Source: JAVBTT01 sp031550325
GTDB lineage: Bacteria; Bacillota; Clostridia; Oscillospirales; UBA929
Assembly: GCA_031550325.1 (NCBI GenBank)
Contig: JAVBOR010000040.1
Span: 1-38,574 of the forward strand
Direction of reading: 5' to 3'
DNA length: 38,574 nt
Below the pieces are notes generated by a model. That model made no database searches and had not been told where the DNA came from. It saw nothing but the letters and a program-made list of their open reading frames with translations. The position numbers and the translations under genes were made by a program. This document shows, piece after piece, positions 8,526-17,247 of the stretch; positions within the stretch are counted from its first letter, which is position 1; the number at the start of each line of letters is the position of its first letter.

Positions 8526-9428
8526 TCAACGCGTGGCCACAAGCGCCGCCCAGCCGCCGCGCTCCCGCACCTCGGCAAGTGTAAAGTCTTCGGACGCCAG
8601 CGCTTCCCTGACGTCATCCAGGCGCGTGTCAATGACGCCAGAGCTGATCCATACGCCCCCCGGCGTAAGCAGCGCGCCGATCACAGGGGCAAGCCCGATG
8701 ATCACGTCGGCTACAATGTTGGAAAGAATCACGTCAAAGCCCTCCCCGACGCGCCCGCGCAGGGCGGCGTCGGACAAAAAGTCGCCGCTGTGCGCGACGA
8801 CCGTCACCGCGTTGTCGGCGGCGTTGCGCGCCGAGACGTCGGCGCTGAGCGGGTCAATGTCGACGCACACGGCCTCGCGCGCGCCGAGCAGACGCGCGCA
8901 GATGGCCAATATGCCGCTGCCGCTGCCAATGTCGAGGACGCGCGCGCCAAAGAGCTCCCGCGCCTCTAAAAGCTCCAGGCAAAGACGTGTCGAGGCGTGC
9001 AGGCCCGTGCCGAACGTCATGCCGGGGTTATTCAGAAAGACAACCCGGCCGTCAGGGTTTTCCGGTGGCTCCCACGCCGGCTGCACGAGCAGACGCGCGC
9101 CGACCAAAAAGGGCTTATAATACTGCTTCCAGTTTTCGGCCCAGTCCTCCTCGTCGACGAACTGTTTGGTAACGCCCTCGAAGTGGGAGTTGACAAGCGC
9201 CAGCGTTTCCCGGCCATCGGGGGCGTCGGGCAGATACAGCACCACGCGGCAAAGCCCGCTGTAGTAGTCGAGCAGTGCGCGATCGGTAAAGTCCCAGGAC
9301 GGACATCGCTCCAGGACGTCCCGTTCGTCCTCAACCTGAAAACAGTCCAGGCCGAGGCCGGTCAGCCTGGCTTGGACCGTTTCAAGCGTTTCGGCTGTCG
9401 CCTGCACACAAACTTTAATCCAGCGCAT
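8526..9428 (-). CDS. prmA: Ribosomal protein L11 methyltransferase
   Basis: PrmA trimethylates ribosomal protein L11. The protein has 300 residues. An N-terminal substrate-recognition domain (about 1-100) precedes a class I SAM-methyltransferase domain with FGTGLHASTRLCLELLE, the SAM-binding VLDIGSGSGILAICARLLGA and the SNIVADVI strand, all characteristic of PrmA. The ATG at 9428 follows AGGAGG by six bases. It is the first gene of the minus-strand series through mtnA toward the flippase. I see no clear sigma-A promoter in the 44 bp nearest its start. Confidence 0.95.
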   Translation of the reverse strand: MRWIKVCVQATAETLETVQARLTGLGLDCFQVEDERDVLERCPSWDFTDRALLDYYSGLCRVVLYLPDAPDGRETLALVNSHFEGVTKQFVDEEDWAENWKQYYKPFLVGARLLVQPAWEPPENPDGRVVFLNNPGMTFGTGLHASTRLCLELLEARELFGARVLDIGSGSGILAICARLLGAREAVCVDIDPLSADVSARNAADNAVTVVAHSGDFLSDAALRGRVGEGFDVILSNIVADVIIGLAPVIGALLTPGGVWISSGVIDTRLDDVREALASEDFTLAEVRERGGWAALVATR

Positions 9429-9472
9429 AAAGCGCCTCCTTCTGTGAAAAATGGAGAGGCAGCGGGAATGCC

Positions 9473-9501
9473 TTGTAAGAAATGCGTGAGTATGGTAGAA
9501 T
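9473..9501 (+). promoter_or_regulatory. Predicted sigma-A promoter for the BrkB/YihY gene
   Basis: TTGTAA (9473-9478), a 17-base spacer and TAGAAT (9496-9501), with TG one base before the -10. It lies between the divergent prmA and BrkB-like genes. Confidence 0.7.
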
Positions 9502-9562
9502 ATGGAATCCGTTCAGGCGCTGCGGCCTATAAAAACAGTTTTGCCCATAAAGGGGGATGACC

Positions 9563-10405
9563 ATGGAGAAGCTGAAACACATGCTGCCCAAGGGCCTTTC
9601 CCGCACCGTGCGGCTGGTTTGGGACTTTGTCATGCATCTTTTTGAGGTCGATTTTATCGGGATGGCGGCCCAGACGGCGTTTTTCTGGCTGCTCGGCTTC
9701 TTCCCGCTCATTTTGTTTGCCAGCACGGCTCTGTCCAAGCTGTCCATACAGCCCGACTGGACGCAGGGGCTGATCCCAGATGAAATCGTCGAGCTGCTGA
9801 TCGACGCCAAAATGCCGGATTTCAGCTCGCCATGGCTGTTCGTGGTCTCGTTGTGGGCAGCGTCCGCCGGCATCTGGGCACTGATGCAGGGCGTCAACGC
9901 CGTATACTCCCAAAAACGACTCAGTTCCATCTTTGCCCGGCTTCTGGCCCTTTTGTACACCGCAGGGTTCGTCGGAACGCTCGCGCTGACGCTGACGGTG
10001 TTTGTCTCGGGCCGGTGGATGGGCGTGCTCGGCTCGGCCATCGCCATCTTCGCGCTGATCTGCGCGCTGTTTTACTTCACGCCGGGGACCAAGGCGCGGT
10101 TTAAACGCTGCGCGTGGACGGCCGGGCTGGCTGCGGCGCTGTGGATGCTGGTAAACTGGGGCTTTGAAATCTATTTGCGGTCCTTTGCCAAATACACGGT
10201 GATCTACGGCTCGATCGGCGCGTTTCTGGGCCTGGCGCTGTGGCTGTTCATCATCAGCATCGTCATCCTCGTCTGCGCCCAACTCAGCGGGTACACAGTC
10301 AAGGACCACGCGAAAACAAGCGCGCAGAAAAAAGACCCGGAGCAGACGGCGGGACAACGGAAAAAGGTCCAGCGCAGGCGGCCCGGCGCGTCAAAGCGCG
10401 GGTGA
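9563..10405 (+). CDS. YihY/BrkB family inner membrane protein
   Basis: The protein has 280 residues and about six hydrophobic segments. A cytoplasmic N-terminus leads into the family-typical AAQTAFFWLLGFFPLILF, and later come MGVLGSAIAIFALICALFYF and YGSIGAFLGLALWLFIISIVILVCAQL. The YihY/BrkB family is widespread, and its biochemical role is unsettled; the older label of RNase BN was an error in the literature. The C-terminal 35 residues are basic and cytoplasmic. Two in-frame ATGs (9557, 9563) follow AAGGGGG; the second has better spacing and is used here. The gene ends only two bases before the stop of the convergent YmdB-like gene, leaving no room for a terminator. Confidence 0.9.
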   Translation: MEKLKHMLPKGLSRTVRLVWDFVMHLFEVDFIGMAAQTAFFWLLGFFPLILFASTALSKLSIQPDWTQGLIPDEIVELLIDAKMPDFSSPWLFVVSLWAASAGIWALMQGVNAVYSQKRLSSIFARLLALLYTAGFVGTLALTLTVFVSGRWMGVLGSAIAIFALICALFYFTPGTKARFKRCAWTAGLAAALWMLVNWGFEIYLRSFAKYTVIYGSIGAFLGLALWLFIISIVILVCAQLSGYTVKDHAKTSAQKKDPEQTAGQRKKVQRRRPGASKRG

Positions 10406-10407
10406 CC

Positions 10408-11181
10408 CTACTCCGCCACCCGAAGGCGCCGGACGGCCCGGCAGCGGCCGGTCTGCTCGTCAATGTCAAACAGCGCGCCCTCCAGCTTCGCGGGCCCAGG
10501 CGGGGACTCAAAGCGCGTGGGCGGCATGCCCAAAAACATGGAGACGCTCTGCTCGGGGCGAACGCCGAGGATGGAGTCCACCGCGCCGGTCATGCCGAGA
10601 TCGGTGATAAAGCCCGTGCCGCGCGGCAAAACCCGTTCGTCGGAGGTCTGCACATGGGTGTGCGTCCCGAACACCGCGCTGACCAGACCGTCGTTGTGCC
10701 AGGCCAGAGCCGCTTTTTCGCTCGTGGCCTCGGCGTGAAAGTCCACAACATAGAGGTCGGCCTCGGCGCGGCCGAGCAGCGCGCTGAGTGTCGTAAACGG
10801 GCTGTCGGCGTTCCAGTCGCACTCGCACCGCCCGATGAGGTTGACCACGCAAAGGCGCTTGCCGTCGGGCAGGATGTGAATGAGGCTGCCGTGCCCGGGC
10901 GCGTTGCCCGCGAAGTTCATCGGGCGCAGCAAAAACGGACTGTCGTCGAGCAGGCGCGCAATCTGCATGCGGTGATACGTGTGATTGCCAAGGGTCACGA
11001 CATCCGCGCCCGCGTCGTACAGCCGCTGCGCGTGATCGGGAAGAATGCCGGTAATATCGGTGTTTTCCCCATTGACTACGCAGACGCTGACCTCATACTG
11101 CCGGCGCAGAGCCTTAATCTTTGCCTCAAACAGGCAAAGCCCAGGCTCGCCGCAGACATCGCCAACCGCGAGTAAAACCAT
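10408..11181 (-). CDS. ymdB: YmdB-type metallophosphoesterase (2',3'-cyclic-nucleotide phosphodiesterase family)
   Basis: The 257-residue protein matches the YmdB/TIGR00282 family, a dinuclear-metal phosphodiesterase. B. subtilis YmdB hydrolyses 2',3'-cyclic nucleotides and affects the choice between biofilm and motility. Visible metal and active-site motifs are VGDVCGEPG, VNGENTDITG, TLGNHTYH, VVDFHAEATSEK and GTHTHVQT. The start used is ATG at 11181, after GGAAAGGA; an ATG nine bases upstream sits on the binding site. In many Firmicutes this gene follows rny, which is not in this window. The upstream side consists of repeat copy R2 instead of an obvious promoter. Confidence 0.9.
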   Translation of the reverse strand: MVLLAVGDVCGEPGLCLFEAKIKALRRQYEVSVCVVNGENTDITGILPDHAQRLYDAGADVVTLGNHTYHRMQIARLLDDSPFLLRPMNFAGNAPGHGSLIHILPDGKRLCVVNLIGRCECDWNADSPFTTLSALLGRAEADLYVVDFHAEATSEKAALAWHNDGLVSAVFGTHTHVQTSDERVLPRGTGFITDLGMTGAVDSILGVRPEQSVSMFLGMPPTRFESPPGPAKLEGALFDIDEQTGRCRAVRRLRVAE

Positions 11182-11201
11182 AAAAAGCATCCTTTCCCAT
11201 A

Positions 11202-11403
11202 GGCCGGCGCAGCCGGCAGGTCCTTGCTGGACTGAAAACCGATAAAGGCAGAACCACAAGGCTTTCACGGATTTACTCCGGGAAAGCCTTTCTTTGCGCG
11301 TCTTCGCAAAGACGCGAGCCAGGCTCCCGTTTGTAGACAAACCGGAGGTTTGTCTACAGCCAGTCTGAGGCGTTGCGGCCCAGTGGCCGCAACGCCTCAG
11401 ACT
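11202..11403 (+). repeat. Mosaic hairpin repeat, copy R2
   Basis: Between ymdB and secF. It starts with a GCCGGC-GCA-GCCGGC hairpin followed by a CTTGCTGGACTGAAAACC tail (module D, also at 37239 and 38429). Module A at 11258-11290 has AAGGCTTTC/GAAAGCCTT outer arms. Module B is at 11296-11316. Module C at 11329-11359 has TGTAGACAAACC/GGTTTGTCTACA arms. It ends in a perfect 19-bp hairpin. The arms differ from other copies but still pair fully, and module A is followed by TTTCTTTG. Confidence 0.85.
11362..11403 (-). terminator. Strong hairpin downstream of secDF
   Basis: AGTCTGAGGCGTTGCGGCC pairs perfectly with its complement across a four-base loop. It begins 14 bases after the secF stop codon. 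It has no T-run, so it may protect the 3' end or pause polymerase rather than act as a classic terminator. Confidence 0.55.
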
Positions 11404-11417
11404 ATAGATGCCAAAGC

Positions 11418-12338
11418 TTACGCGGCTTTTTTCCTTTTGCTGTTCTGCCACATGGCCCACAGGGGCCCGCAGATGCACAGCGAGGAATAGCAGCCGAAGA
11501 TGGTGCCCACGGCCATGGGAAGCGCGAAGCTCTTGATGGACTCAATGTTGTTGACCAGCGCAAAGATATACACGACCACGATGCACATAAGGACCAAGAG
11601 GCTTGTGACGAGAGAGCGGCCAAGGCACTGGTTGGTGCTCAGGTTCAAGACCTCGTCGGCGGGCATCTTGGGATTGAGCTTGCTGTTTTCACGAACGCGG
11701 TCGTAAATGACGATCGTGTCGTTGATCGAATAGCCTAAAATGGTCATGGCGACGGCGATATACGAGTCTCCGACGGGAATGCGGAAGATGATGAACGCGA
11801 TGGTGACCATGATGATGTCGTGGATCAGCGCAATTACGCCGGTGGTACCCGCCGAGAGGCCCGAAACGCGGCGGAAGCGGAACCAGACGTAGAAAATAAT
11901 CAACACGGCCGAGATCACCAGCGCCCAGATGCCGTTTTGGAGGAACTGCTTGCCAAACAGGGGCTCGACCACTTCCGTGGCGTCCAGGACCAGGTTCTCC
12001 TCACTGAACGTGCTCTTCAGCGCGGCGTCAAGCGCGCCGAAATCCGCTTCAGAGAGGCCCTCGTTTCCGGCCAGCGTAATCACGATGTGCTTTTGCCCGG
12101 TGGCAATGTCAACGGTGGTCTGCACGGTGGCGCTGCGGCCGAGCGTGTCGCCGACGAGGCTCTCCACCTGCGAGGTGGGCATATCGTTGTCGGCGGTGTA
12201 CTTGTAGTTCAGCTCTGTGCCGCCCCTGAACTGCACATCCAGGTTGAGCCCGTTGATAAACAAAAAGATGATGCCAATCACAATAAACGCGCCCGAAAGA
12301 GCAAAGTATTTCCAGCGATTTTTATAAAAATCAATCAT
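11418..12338 (-). CDS. secF: Protein translocase subunit SecF
   Basis: SecF works with SecD as a proton-driven accessory to SecYEG, pulling exported proteins across the membrane. The 306-residue protein has a first transmembrane helix (about 14-31), an extracytoplasmic domain starting LDVQFRGGTELNYKY, and five further helices. The family signature MTILGYSINDTIVIYDRVREN lies in the fourth-helix region. Its ATG overlaps the stop of secD (ATGA) with GGGAGG upstream, so the pair is coupled. The basic C-terminus (NSKRKKAA) is cytoplasmic. A strong hairpin follows. Confidence 0.96.
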   Translation of the reverse strand: MIDFYKNRWKYFALSGAFIVIGIIFLFINGLNLDVQFRGGTELNYKYTADNDMPTSQVESLVGDTLGRSATVQTTVDIATGQKHIVITLAGNEGLSEADFGALDAALKSTFSEENLVLDATEVVEPLFGKQFLQNGIWALVISAVLIIFYVWFRFRRVSGLSAGTTGVIALIHDIIMVTIAFIIFRIPVGDSYIAVAMTILGYSINDTIVIYDRVRENSKLNPKMPADEVLNLSTNQCLGRSLVTSLLVLMCIVVVYIFALVNNIESIKSFALPMAVGTIFGCYSSLCICGPLWAMWQNSKRKKAA

Positions 12339-13630
12339 TGCGGCAACCTCCCAGCAGAAATAAAGAGCGTACGCTTGCGGAAGGGCTTATAGGTGTTCAG
12401 CGAGTGAATCATCAGCCTGGAGGACAGGACGCCGGCCAGGAGGTTGAAGAACACGCCGGTCATCAGCGTATAGGCAAACGAAAAAATCATGCCTGAGCCC
12501 AGGATCATCAGCACGACGGCGACAATCAGGTTGGTGAAGTTGCCGTCGAACACCGCCGAGAACGCCCGGGCGAAGCCCGAGGAAATGGAGCTGTCCAGCG
12601 TTTTGCCCGTGCGCAGTTCGTCGCGGATACGCTCGCAGATGATGACGTTGGCGTCAATGCCCATGCCCAGCGACAGGATGAGCGCCGCAATGCCGGGCAG
12701 CGTCAGCGTGAGCTGCGGAATGGAAAGCGCGAGCAGCTGGCCGGCCATCTGCATCACAAGGGTGATGCAGGCCACGGCGCCCGGCAGCCGGTAATAGAAA
12801 ACCATAAAGACGAGAATCAGCGCAAAGGCAATCAGGCCGGCCTGAACCATGACATTCAGAGCGCCCTGGCCGAGGGTCGGGCTGATGGTGTTGTAGGTTC
12901 TGGTTTCCAGCGCAAACGGCAGCGCGCCGGCGTTGATCTTGTCGGCGAGATCTCTGGCGATGGCCATGGTGCCCATGCCCTCAATAAACGCCGAGTCACC
13001 GGTGATCTGGGATTTCACGGTCGGGGAAGACAGCAGCGTTTCGTCCATGTAAATCGAAATCTGTTTGTCAATCAAACGGCCGGTCGCCTCGGAGAACTTG
13101 ACGTTGCCCTCGGGCGTCAGCTGGAGAGTGACAACATAATTGCTGCCGGCCTGGAAGTCCTGCGACTGCATTGTCTGGGCGGCGGCGCCGGCGATGTGCT
13201 TGCCCTCGAGCACAATGTTGCCGTCAGGATCGCGGAAGGTCAGCATGGCCATTTCGCCGAGTTCGGCAATGGCCTGCTGCGGGTCAAAGTCTGTTTCATC
13301 CGACTTCCACGGGAACTGAACGAGGACAAAGCCGTTTGTCTTGTCAACGGTGACTCTGCGGTCAAAGATGTTCTGGCTGTCGAGACGGGTTTCAATGACG
13401 ACGCGCGCGCTCTCAAGCTCCTCGCTGGTGGGGGCGCGGCCGAGGTCCTTCGGCTGAAAAGCGGCGTCAACGCCGCCGCGGATGTCAATGCCGAACCGCA
13501 TGTGGTTCATGCCCTTAATGGCCGGCGTATACGAGTCGTTCGGCAGCGCGAATCCAAAAAACGCGACGTACACCATGATGATGGTGACCGCCAGAACGAC
13601 CCAAACATAGGGTCTGAATCTCTTATTCAT
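12335..13630 (-). CDS. secD: Protein translocase subunit SecD
   Basis: The 431-residue protein has a first helix (about 7-27), the FGIDIRGGVDAAFQ segment that starts the P1 domain, a large extracytoplasmic region and five C-terminal helices. GQGALNVMVQAGLIAFALIL and LILSLGMGIDANVIICERIR are the SecD transmembrane signatures. ATG at 13630 follows AAGGAG, which is preferred over the longer open frame that would begin inside the untranslated gap. The gene is 34 bp after the small membrane protein gene and overlaps secF. SecD alone is not active; it forms the SecDF complex with the next gene product. Confidence 0.96.
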   Translation of the reverse strand: MNKRFRPYVWVVLAVTIIMVYVAFFGFALPNDSYTPAIKGMNHMRFGIDIRGGVDAAFQPKDLGRAPTSEELESARVVIETRLDSQNIFDRRVTVDKTNGFVLVQFPWKSDETDFDPQQAIAELGEMAMLTFRDPDGNIVLEGKHIAGAAAQTMQSQDFQAGSNYVVTLQLTPEGNVKFSEATGRLIDKQISIYMDETLLSSPTVKSQITGDSAFIEGMGTMAIARDLADKINAGALPFALETRTYNTISPTLGQGALNVMVQAGLIAFALILVFMVFYYRLPGAVACITLVMQMAGQLLALSIPQLTLTLPGIAALILSLGMGIDANVIICERIRDELRTGKTLDSSISSGFARAFSAVFDGNFTNLIVAVVLMILGSGMIFSFAYTLMTGVFFNLLAGVLSSRLMIHSLNTYKPFRKRTLFISAGRLPQ

Positions 13631-13664
13631 CTCCTGCTCCTTGTCAATTAGTTTTTGAGGATAA

Positions 13665-14033
13665 TTACACGCATCGGGCCGGAGGGGCAAGGATTCCCAG
13701 GGGAATCCACAAGCGGCGGATCAGCCGCTTCATTCGGTGAGGCGTGCCGGAGAAAAACAGGCACAGCGCCATAACGAGACCCGTCGCAAACAGCTGAGCC
13801 CAGAGGGCCGGCGCCGCATGGCCGGGCTCAGGCTCAAACCACGGCGTTCTGGCCTGCACAAGATAGAGCTCGTTTGTGTGGGGCGCATCACGCGCCGAGG
13901 GCTCGTCCGATTGTGTTTCCCGCGACCAGGCCCCGGCCGAGCGCACGTTTTGCGCCATAAGGACAAACAGGGAAAGCAGGACAAGCAGCGCCATAAAAAG
14001 CGCGATGGATCTGGAGAATACCGAGCGCCGCAT
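13665..14033 (-). CDS. Small membrane protein of unknown function upstream of secD
   Basis: The 122-residue product has an N-terminal helix (about 9-28), an extracytoplasmic loop of about 50 residues, and a second helix (about 78-95) followed by a basic tail (RMKRLIRRL). I do not recognise the family. ATG at 14033 is chosen because AAAGGGGG precedes it by six bases; an ATG 18 bases upstream lies before that site. It is the first gene after a good promoter and shares the transcript with secDF, so it may be a secretion accessory or simply a neighbour. It does not look like YajC. Confidence 0.7.
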   Translation of the reverse strand: MRRSVFSRSIALFMALLVLLSLFVLMAQNVRSAGAWSRETQSDEPSARDAPHTNELYLVQARTPWFEPEPGHAAPALWAQLFATGLVMALCLFFSGTPHRMKRLIRRLWIPLGILAPPARCV

Positions 14034-14062
14034 AGACTTTCCCCCTTTCATTCAGCCCTTTC

Positions 14063-14091
14063 AAGATACCATACGCCCAGAGATCCGTCAA
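14063..14091 (-). promoter_or_regulatory. Predicted sigma-A promoter for the small membrane protein-secDF operon
   Basis: On the minus strand, TTGACG (14086-14091), a 17-base spacer and TATCTT (14063-14068), with TG one base before the -10 box. Confidence 0.75.
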
Positions 14092-14134
14092 TGATTTTAT
14101 CGGGAACGGGGGGATTCCGGCGCGCATCCTGCTG

Positions 14135-14173
14135 AAAAAGGGTTTTCGCCACAAACGCGCGAAAACCCTTTTT
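14135..14173 (-). terminator. Rho-independent terminator after fabV
   Basis: AAAAAGGGTTTTCGC pairs with GCGAAAACCCTTTTT over a nine-base loop, 15 bp perfect, with T-runs on both strands. It begins 18 bases after the fabV stop on the minus strand and separates fabV from the secDF promoter. Confidence 0.88.
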
Positions 14174-14191
14174 GGGTCCTAGCCGGGATCG

Positions 14192-15385
14192 TCAGACGAG
14201 CGTCATGCCGTCCTCGCACGCCAGCTCGCTCACGTCGGCTTCATAATCCACGCCGTCCACCATGAAGCCGAAAAGCCGCAGAAAATCGGTCTGGTATCCC
14301 TCCAGATCGGCCAGCTCACGAATGTTTTGGCTGTCAACCGCCGCCCAGCGTCGGGTGATCTCCTGCTGAACGTCGGGCGCCATCTCCAGGTCGTCCATGC
14401 GGATGCAGCCCTGCGCGTCGGTGAGCGGAGGCGACGCGCTGAGGCGCCCGAACAGGCGCGTCATCTGCTCAATGCACCCCTCCTGCGTGCCGCGCGCCTC
14501 CATGACGCGAGCCAGCATCGAGATGTACAGGGGAACAACCGGAATGGCAGAGCTCGCCTGCGTGACCAGCGCCTTGTTGACCGAGATATACGCGTCCGGC
14601 AGGCCGGGCTGGGCCAGCATGCGATCAGCCGTGGCCTTGAGGTCCTCCTTGGCTTTGCCGATGGTGCCGTCCCTGTAGATGGGATGGGTCAGCTCGGGGC
14701 CGATGTAGGAGTAGGCCAGCGTCAGTGCGTCGTCGGAGAGCAGCTCGCGCGCCGTGAGGGCGTCGATCCAGCGCCGCCAGTCGTCCCCGCCCATGACGGC
14801 GACCGTGCTCTCCACCTCGGCCTCGTCGGCCGGCTGGAGTTCAACGGTCACGACCTCCCCGTCGGGCAGGCGCACGCTTTTGGAGACATAGGGCGCGCCG
14901 ATCGGCTTGATGACCGACTGCAGGCGCGCGCCCGTTTCGGGATGGATGCGCACGGGCGCTGCCAGGCTGTAAATGACAAGATCAATTTTGCCCATGTACT
15001 CGGCCATATATGCGCACGCAAGCTGCTTTACGCCGTCGGAAAAGGCGTCGCCCATGATGACATGGGCCTGAAGTCCGGCCTTCCGCGCCTCGCAGAGCCA
15101 AGCCTCGGCGTTATAAAAGCCCGCCGTCGCCGTGCGGCCGCGCTGCGCGTTTTTTTCAAAGCCGATGCCCAGCACATGGGCATTGCAGCCGAACCCCGCG
15201 CAGAGCGCGCTGGCCAGCCCGTAGCCGGTCGTCGCGCCAATGACAAGCGCGTTGCGTACGCGCCCGGGCGAAAACGCCTCGGAATGCGCGCGCACATGCT
15301 CAATCTGTCGGCGCACATTGACCGCACAGCCTTGCGGATGTGCGGTCAGACAAATAAATCCTTTGGTTTTGGGGGCGATGACCAT
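14192..15385 (-). CDS. fabV: FabV/Ter-type NADH-dependent trans-2-enoyl-(acyl carrier protein/CoA) reductase
   Basis: The enzyme reduces the trans-2 double bond of enoyl-ACP in fatty acid synthesis, or of crotonyl-CoA in butyrate formation (Ter); the two share one family. The 397-residue length is typical. The Rossmann signature is GATTGYG (50-56), and the catalytic Tyr-X8-Lys is seen as Y237 and K246 in YRDGTIGKAK. ATG at 15385 follows GGGAGG; a longer frame exists but overlaps the promoter. It is a single-gene unit with its own promoter and terminator, and a palindrome in the promoter suggests repression. Whether the substrate is ACP- or CoA-bound is not decided by the sequence. Confidence 0.93.
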   Translation of the reverse strand: MVIAPKTKGFICLTAHPQGCAVNVRRQIEHVRAHSEAFSPGRVRNALVIGATTGYGLASALCAGFGCNAHVLGIGFEKNAQRGRTATAGFYNAEAWLCEARKAGLQAHVIMGDAFSDGVKQLACAYMAEYMGKIDLVIYSLAAPVRIHPETGARLQSVIKPIGAPYVSKSVRLPDGEVVTVELQPADEAEVESTVAVMGGDDWRRWIDALTARELLSDDALTLAYSYIGPELTHPIYRDGTIGKAKEDLKATADRMLAQPGLPDAYISVNKALVTQASSAIPVVPLYISMLARVMEARGTQEGCIEQMTRLFGRLSASPPLTDAQGCIRMDDLEMAPDVQQEITRRWAAVDSQNIRELADLEGYQTDFLRLFGFMVDGVDYEADVSELACEDGMTLV

Positions 15386-15418
15386 CAGCTGTTCCTCCCT
15401 GGATGCAAGATGGTCTTC

Positions 15419-15446
15419 ATTATACCGCAAGACGACGTCTTGTCAA
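15419..15446 (-). promoter_or_regulatory. fabV promoter with an operator-like palindrome in its spacer
   Basis: On the minus strand, TTGACA (15441-15446) and TATAAT (15419-15424) are both perfect, with a 16-base spacer. The spacer holds the palindrome CAAGACG-A-CGTCTTG (15428-15442, plus-strand reading), which would place a bound dimer directly over the polymerase site. The promoter should be strong when free. Confidence 0.8.
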
Positions 15447-15465
15447 GTGATGTCGTGCGGGGCGG

Positions 15466-17247
15466 TCAGGCGGCGACAACGCGATTGCGGCCCATATGCT
15501 TGGCGCGGTAGAGACAGCCGTCCGCCGCCTGCAAAAAGGACTTTATGGTCATGTCGGGCTCATGCTTCACAACGCCAAAACTTGCGGTCACGGGCTTGCC
15601 ATGGGGGAACATCGCGATCTCGATTTCATGGCGAATGGCCTCCACACGGAGAATTACGTCGGCGTAGGGGACATCCTTAAACAAAATGACGAACTCTTCC
15701 CCGCCGATGCGCGCCAGCTCCATATTGCGATCAAGCATGCGCTCAATGATCCGCACCAGCGCCTTCAGCACTTCGTCTCCGGCGGCGTGCCCATAGAGGT
15801 CGTTGACCTGCTTGAACTTGTCGATGTCCAAAATGCACAACGAGAGCTCGCAAGGGTTCCGGCGCTGGTCTTCCAGCGCTTTTTCCATGTTCTGTTCAAA
15901 AAACAGCCTGTTGTATGTTCCGGTCAGCGCGTCGCGCACGGCAAGCTGACCGAGCTTGGCGTTGGCTGCTGTCAGTTCATAGGTGCGCTTGGCCACCATG
16001 CTCTCCAGGTTGACATTGAGGCTGTAAACCTGCTGATAGGCCTCCCGGTGGTCGAGCAGGCGCAGAACGGCGTTAATCAAAAAGTAAAAAATATAGAAGA
16101 AGTCCAGCGAAAGATTCCACGAAATCGGAAAGGTGAGCTGGAGAATGTCCAAAAACACGATCACGGCGATGTATGCCGTGGAAATAGACAGCAACAGATT
16201 ATACAGCGTGGGCGTCCGCCTGATCGAGGGAATCAGCATGGGAAACACGCTTAAAAACGTCAGGGCGTAGTTGATTAGGGTGATCCAGCGCGGAATGAAC
16301 CACAACTCGACGGGCAGGAGCAAAAACAGCAGGCTCAGCGCCAGGTAGGTCAGACAGATTACGACGCCCACGCGGCTGATGCGCCCGCCGCGCAGGACAA
16401 ACGTGGCAAAGTAGTAGCCGCAGATCCCCGCAAGCATCAGGACAAAAAGGTGGGCGCGCAGCAGGCCCTCATGGGAGGCAACGCTAAAGCCGGCGATCGA
16501 GGAAAACAGCACTCTGATCTGGTCAAAGCCCAGCAGAAGGGCCGTGGCGAGAAACCACTCAAACAGGGTCATATACAGGATGCGCTTGAGCTCGAAGCGA
16601 ACCACCAGGAAAAACGCGGCTTCAGCGATCAAAAAGATCAGCAGGCCGAGCTGGAACATCGTAATGCCCCAATGGGAGGAGAGATAGTTGGAAACCTTGA
16701 CCGAGCCGCCGATGACCAGCGTGTTCTTGAAGAAGAGAGACTGGCCGGCGTCCTCGTTGGCGACAATCAGGATTTCCTGCTCAGTCTCGCGGTCAAAATC
16801 CAGGTCATAGGTGTATTTCCCGAAGAGCAGCAGATAGTCCTTTTCGTCGGCGTCAAAATTGCGCACCAGCCGCCCGTTGACAAAGAGCTCGTAGCTCTCG
16901 TCGGCCAGCGCCAGGTACCCCATCAGATGAGCCTGGGGCGGACAGATCACGGTCAGCTTATAGGTTTTGATCCCCGACGCGGTGGACAGCTCCATGTGCG
17001 GGAGGTCAACCGCCTCCCAGTTCTCATAGGACGCGGCTCGCTCGGGGGTGAGATGCTCGCCGGGCGCGTACAGCCACTGTCCGGTCAGGGTGATCGGGGA
17101 GGATGCGTCAAAGTCGTAGGACGAAAGGTCAACAACGCCGCCGCTGGCCGGAATGTTACGCACCAGCGTACGGTTGGCGTCTTTGTTTCCAATGGTGATG
17201 GCCCAAAAAATGATCATCAGCACCATGAAGATATACGTGCACGCCAC
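15466..17247 (-). CDS. Membrane-bound GGDEF diguanylate cyclase with extracytoplasmic sensor
   Basis: The protein has 593 residues from GTG at 17247. A first helix (about 3-20) leads to an extracytoplasmic domain (about 30-190) whose strand-rich sequence resembles the 7TM-DISM extracellular sensor domains. Seven to eight helices (about 195-410) follow, then a short coiled coil (REAYQQVYSLNVNLESMVAKR), and a GGDEF domain. The signature is GGEEF (515-519), a functional variant that should make cyclic di-GMP. No RxxD inhibitory site stands before it. The GTG lacks a binding site, while the frame continues upstream with a basic stretch suited to a membrane N-terminus; ATA at 17283, after AGGGGG, is a possible rare start. 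Ligand unknown. Confidence 0.88.
   Translation of the reverse strand: MACTYIFMVLMIIFWAITIGNKDANRTLVRNIPASGGVVDLSSYDFDASSPITLTGQWLYAPGEHLTPERAASYENWEAVDLPHMELSTASGIKTYKLTVICPPQAHLMGYLALADESYELFVNGRLVRNFDADEKDYLLLFGKYTYDLDFDRETEQEILIVANEDAGQSLFFKNTLVIGGSVKVSNYLSSHWGITMFQLGLLIFLIAEAAFFLVVRFELKRILYMTLFEWFLATALLLGFDQIRVLFSSIAGFSVASHEGLLRAHLFVLMLAGICGYYFATFVLRGGRISRVGVVICLTYLALSLLFLLLPVELWFIPRWITLINYALTFLSVFPMLIPSIRRTPTLYNLLLSISTAYIAVIVFLDILQLTFPISWNLSLDFFYIFYFLINAVLRLLDHREAYQQVYSLNVNLESMVAKRTYELTAANAKLGQLAVRDALTGTYNRLFFEQNMEKALEDQRRNPCELSLCILDIDKFKQVNDLYGHAAGDEVLKALVRIIERMLDRNMELARIGGEEFVILFKDVPYADVILRVEAIRHEIEIAMFPHGKPVTASFGVVKHEPDMTIKSFLQAADGCLYRAKHMGRNRVVAA

Noticed and set aside
14327..15511. 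Plus-strand open frame of 394 codons opposite fabV
   Set aside because: It lies antisense to a gene with an intact active site; its Arg/Gly/Ala-rich composition is typical of high-GC shadow frames.
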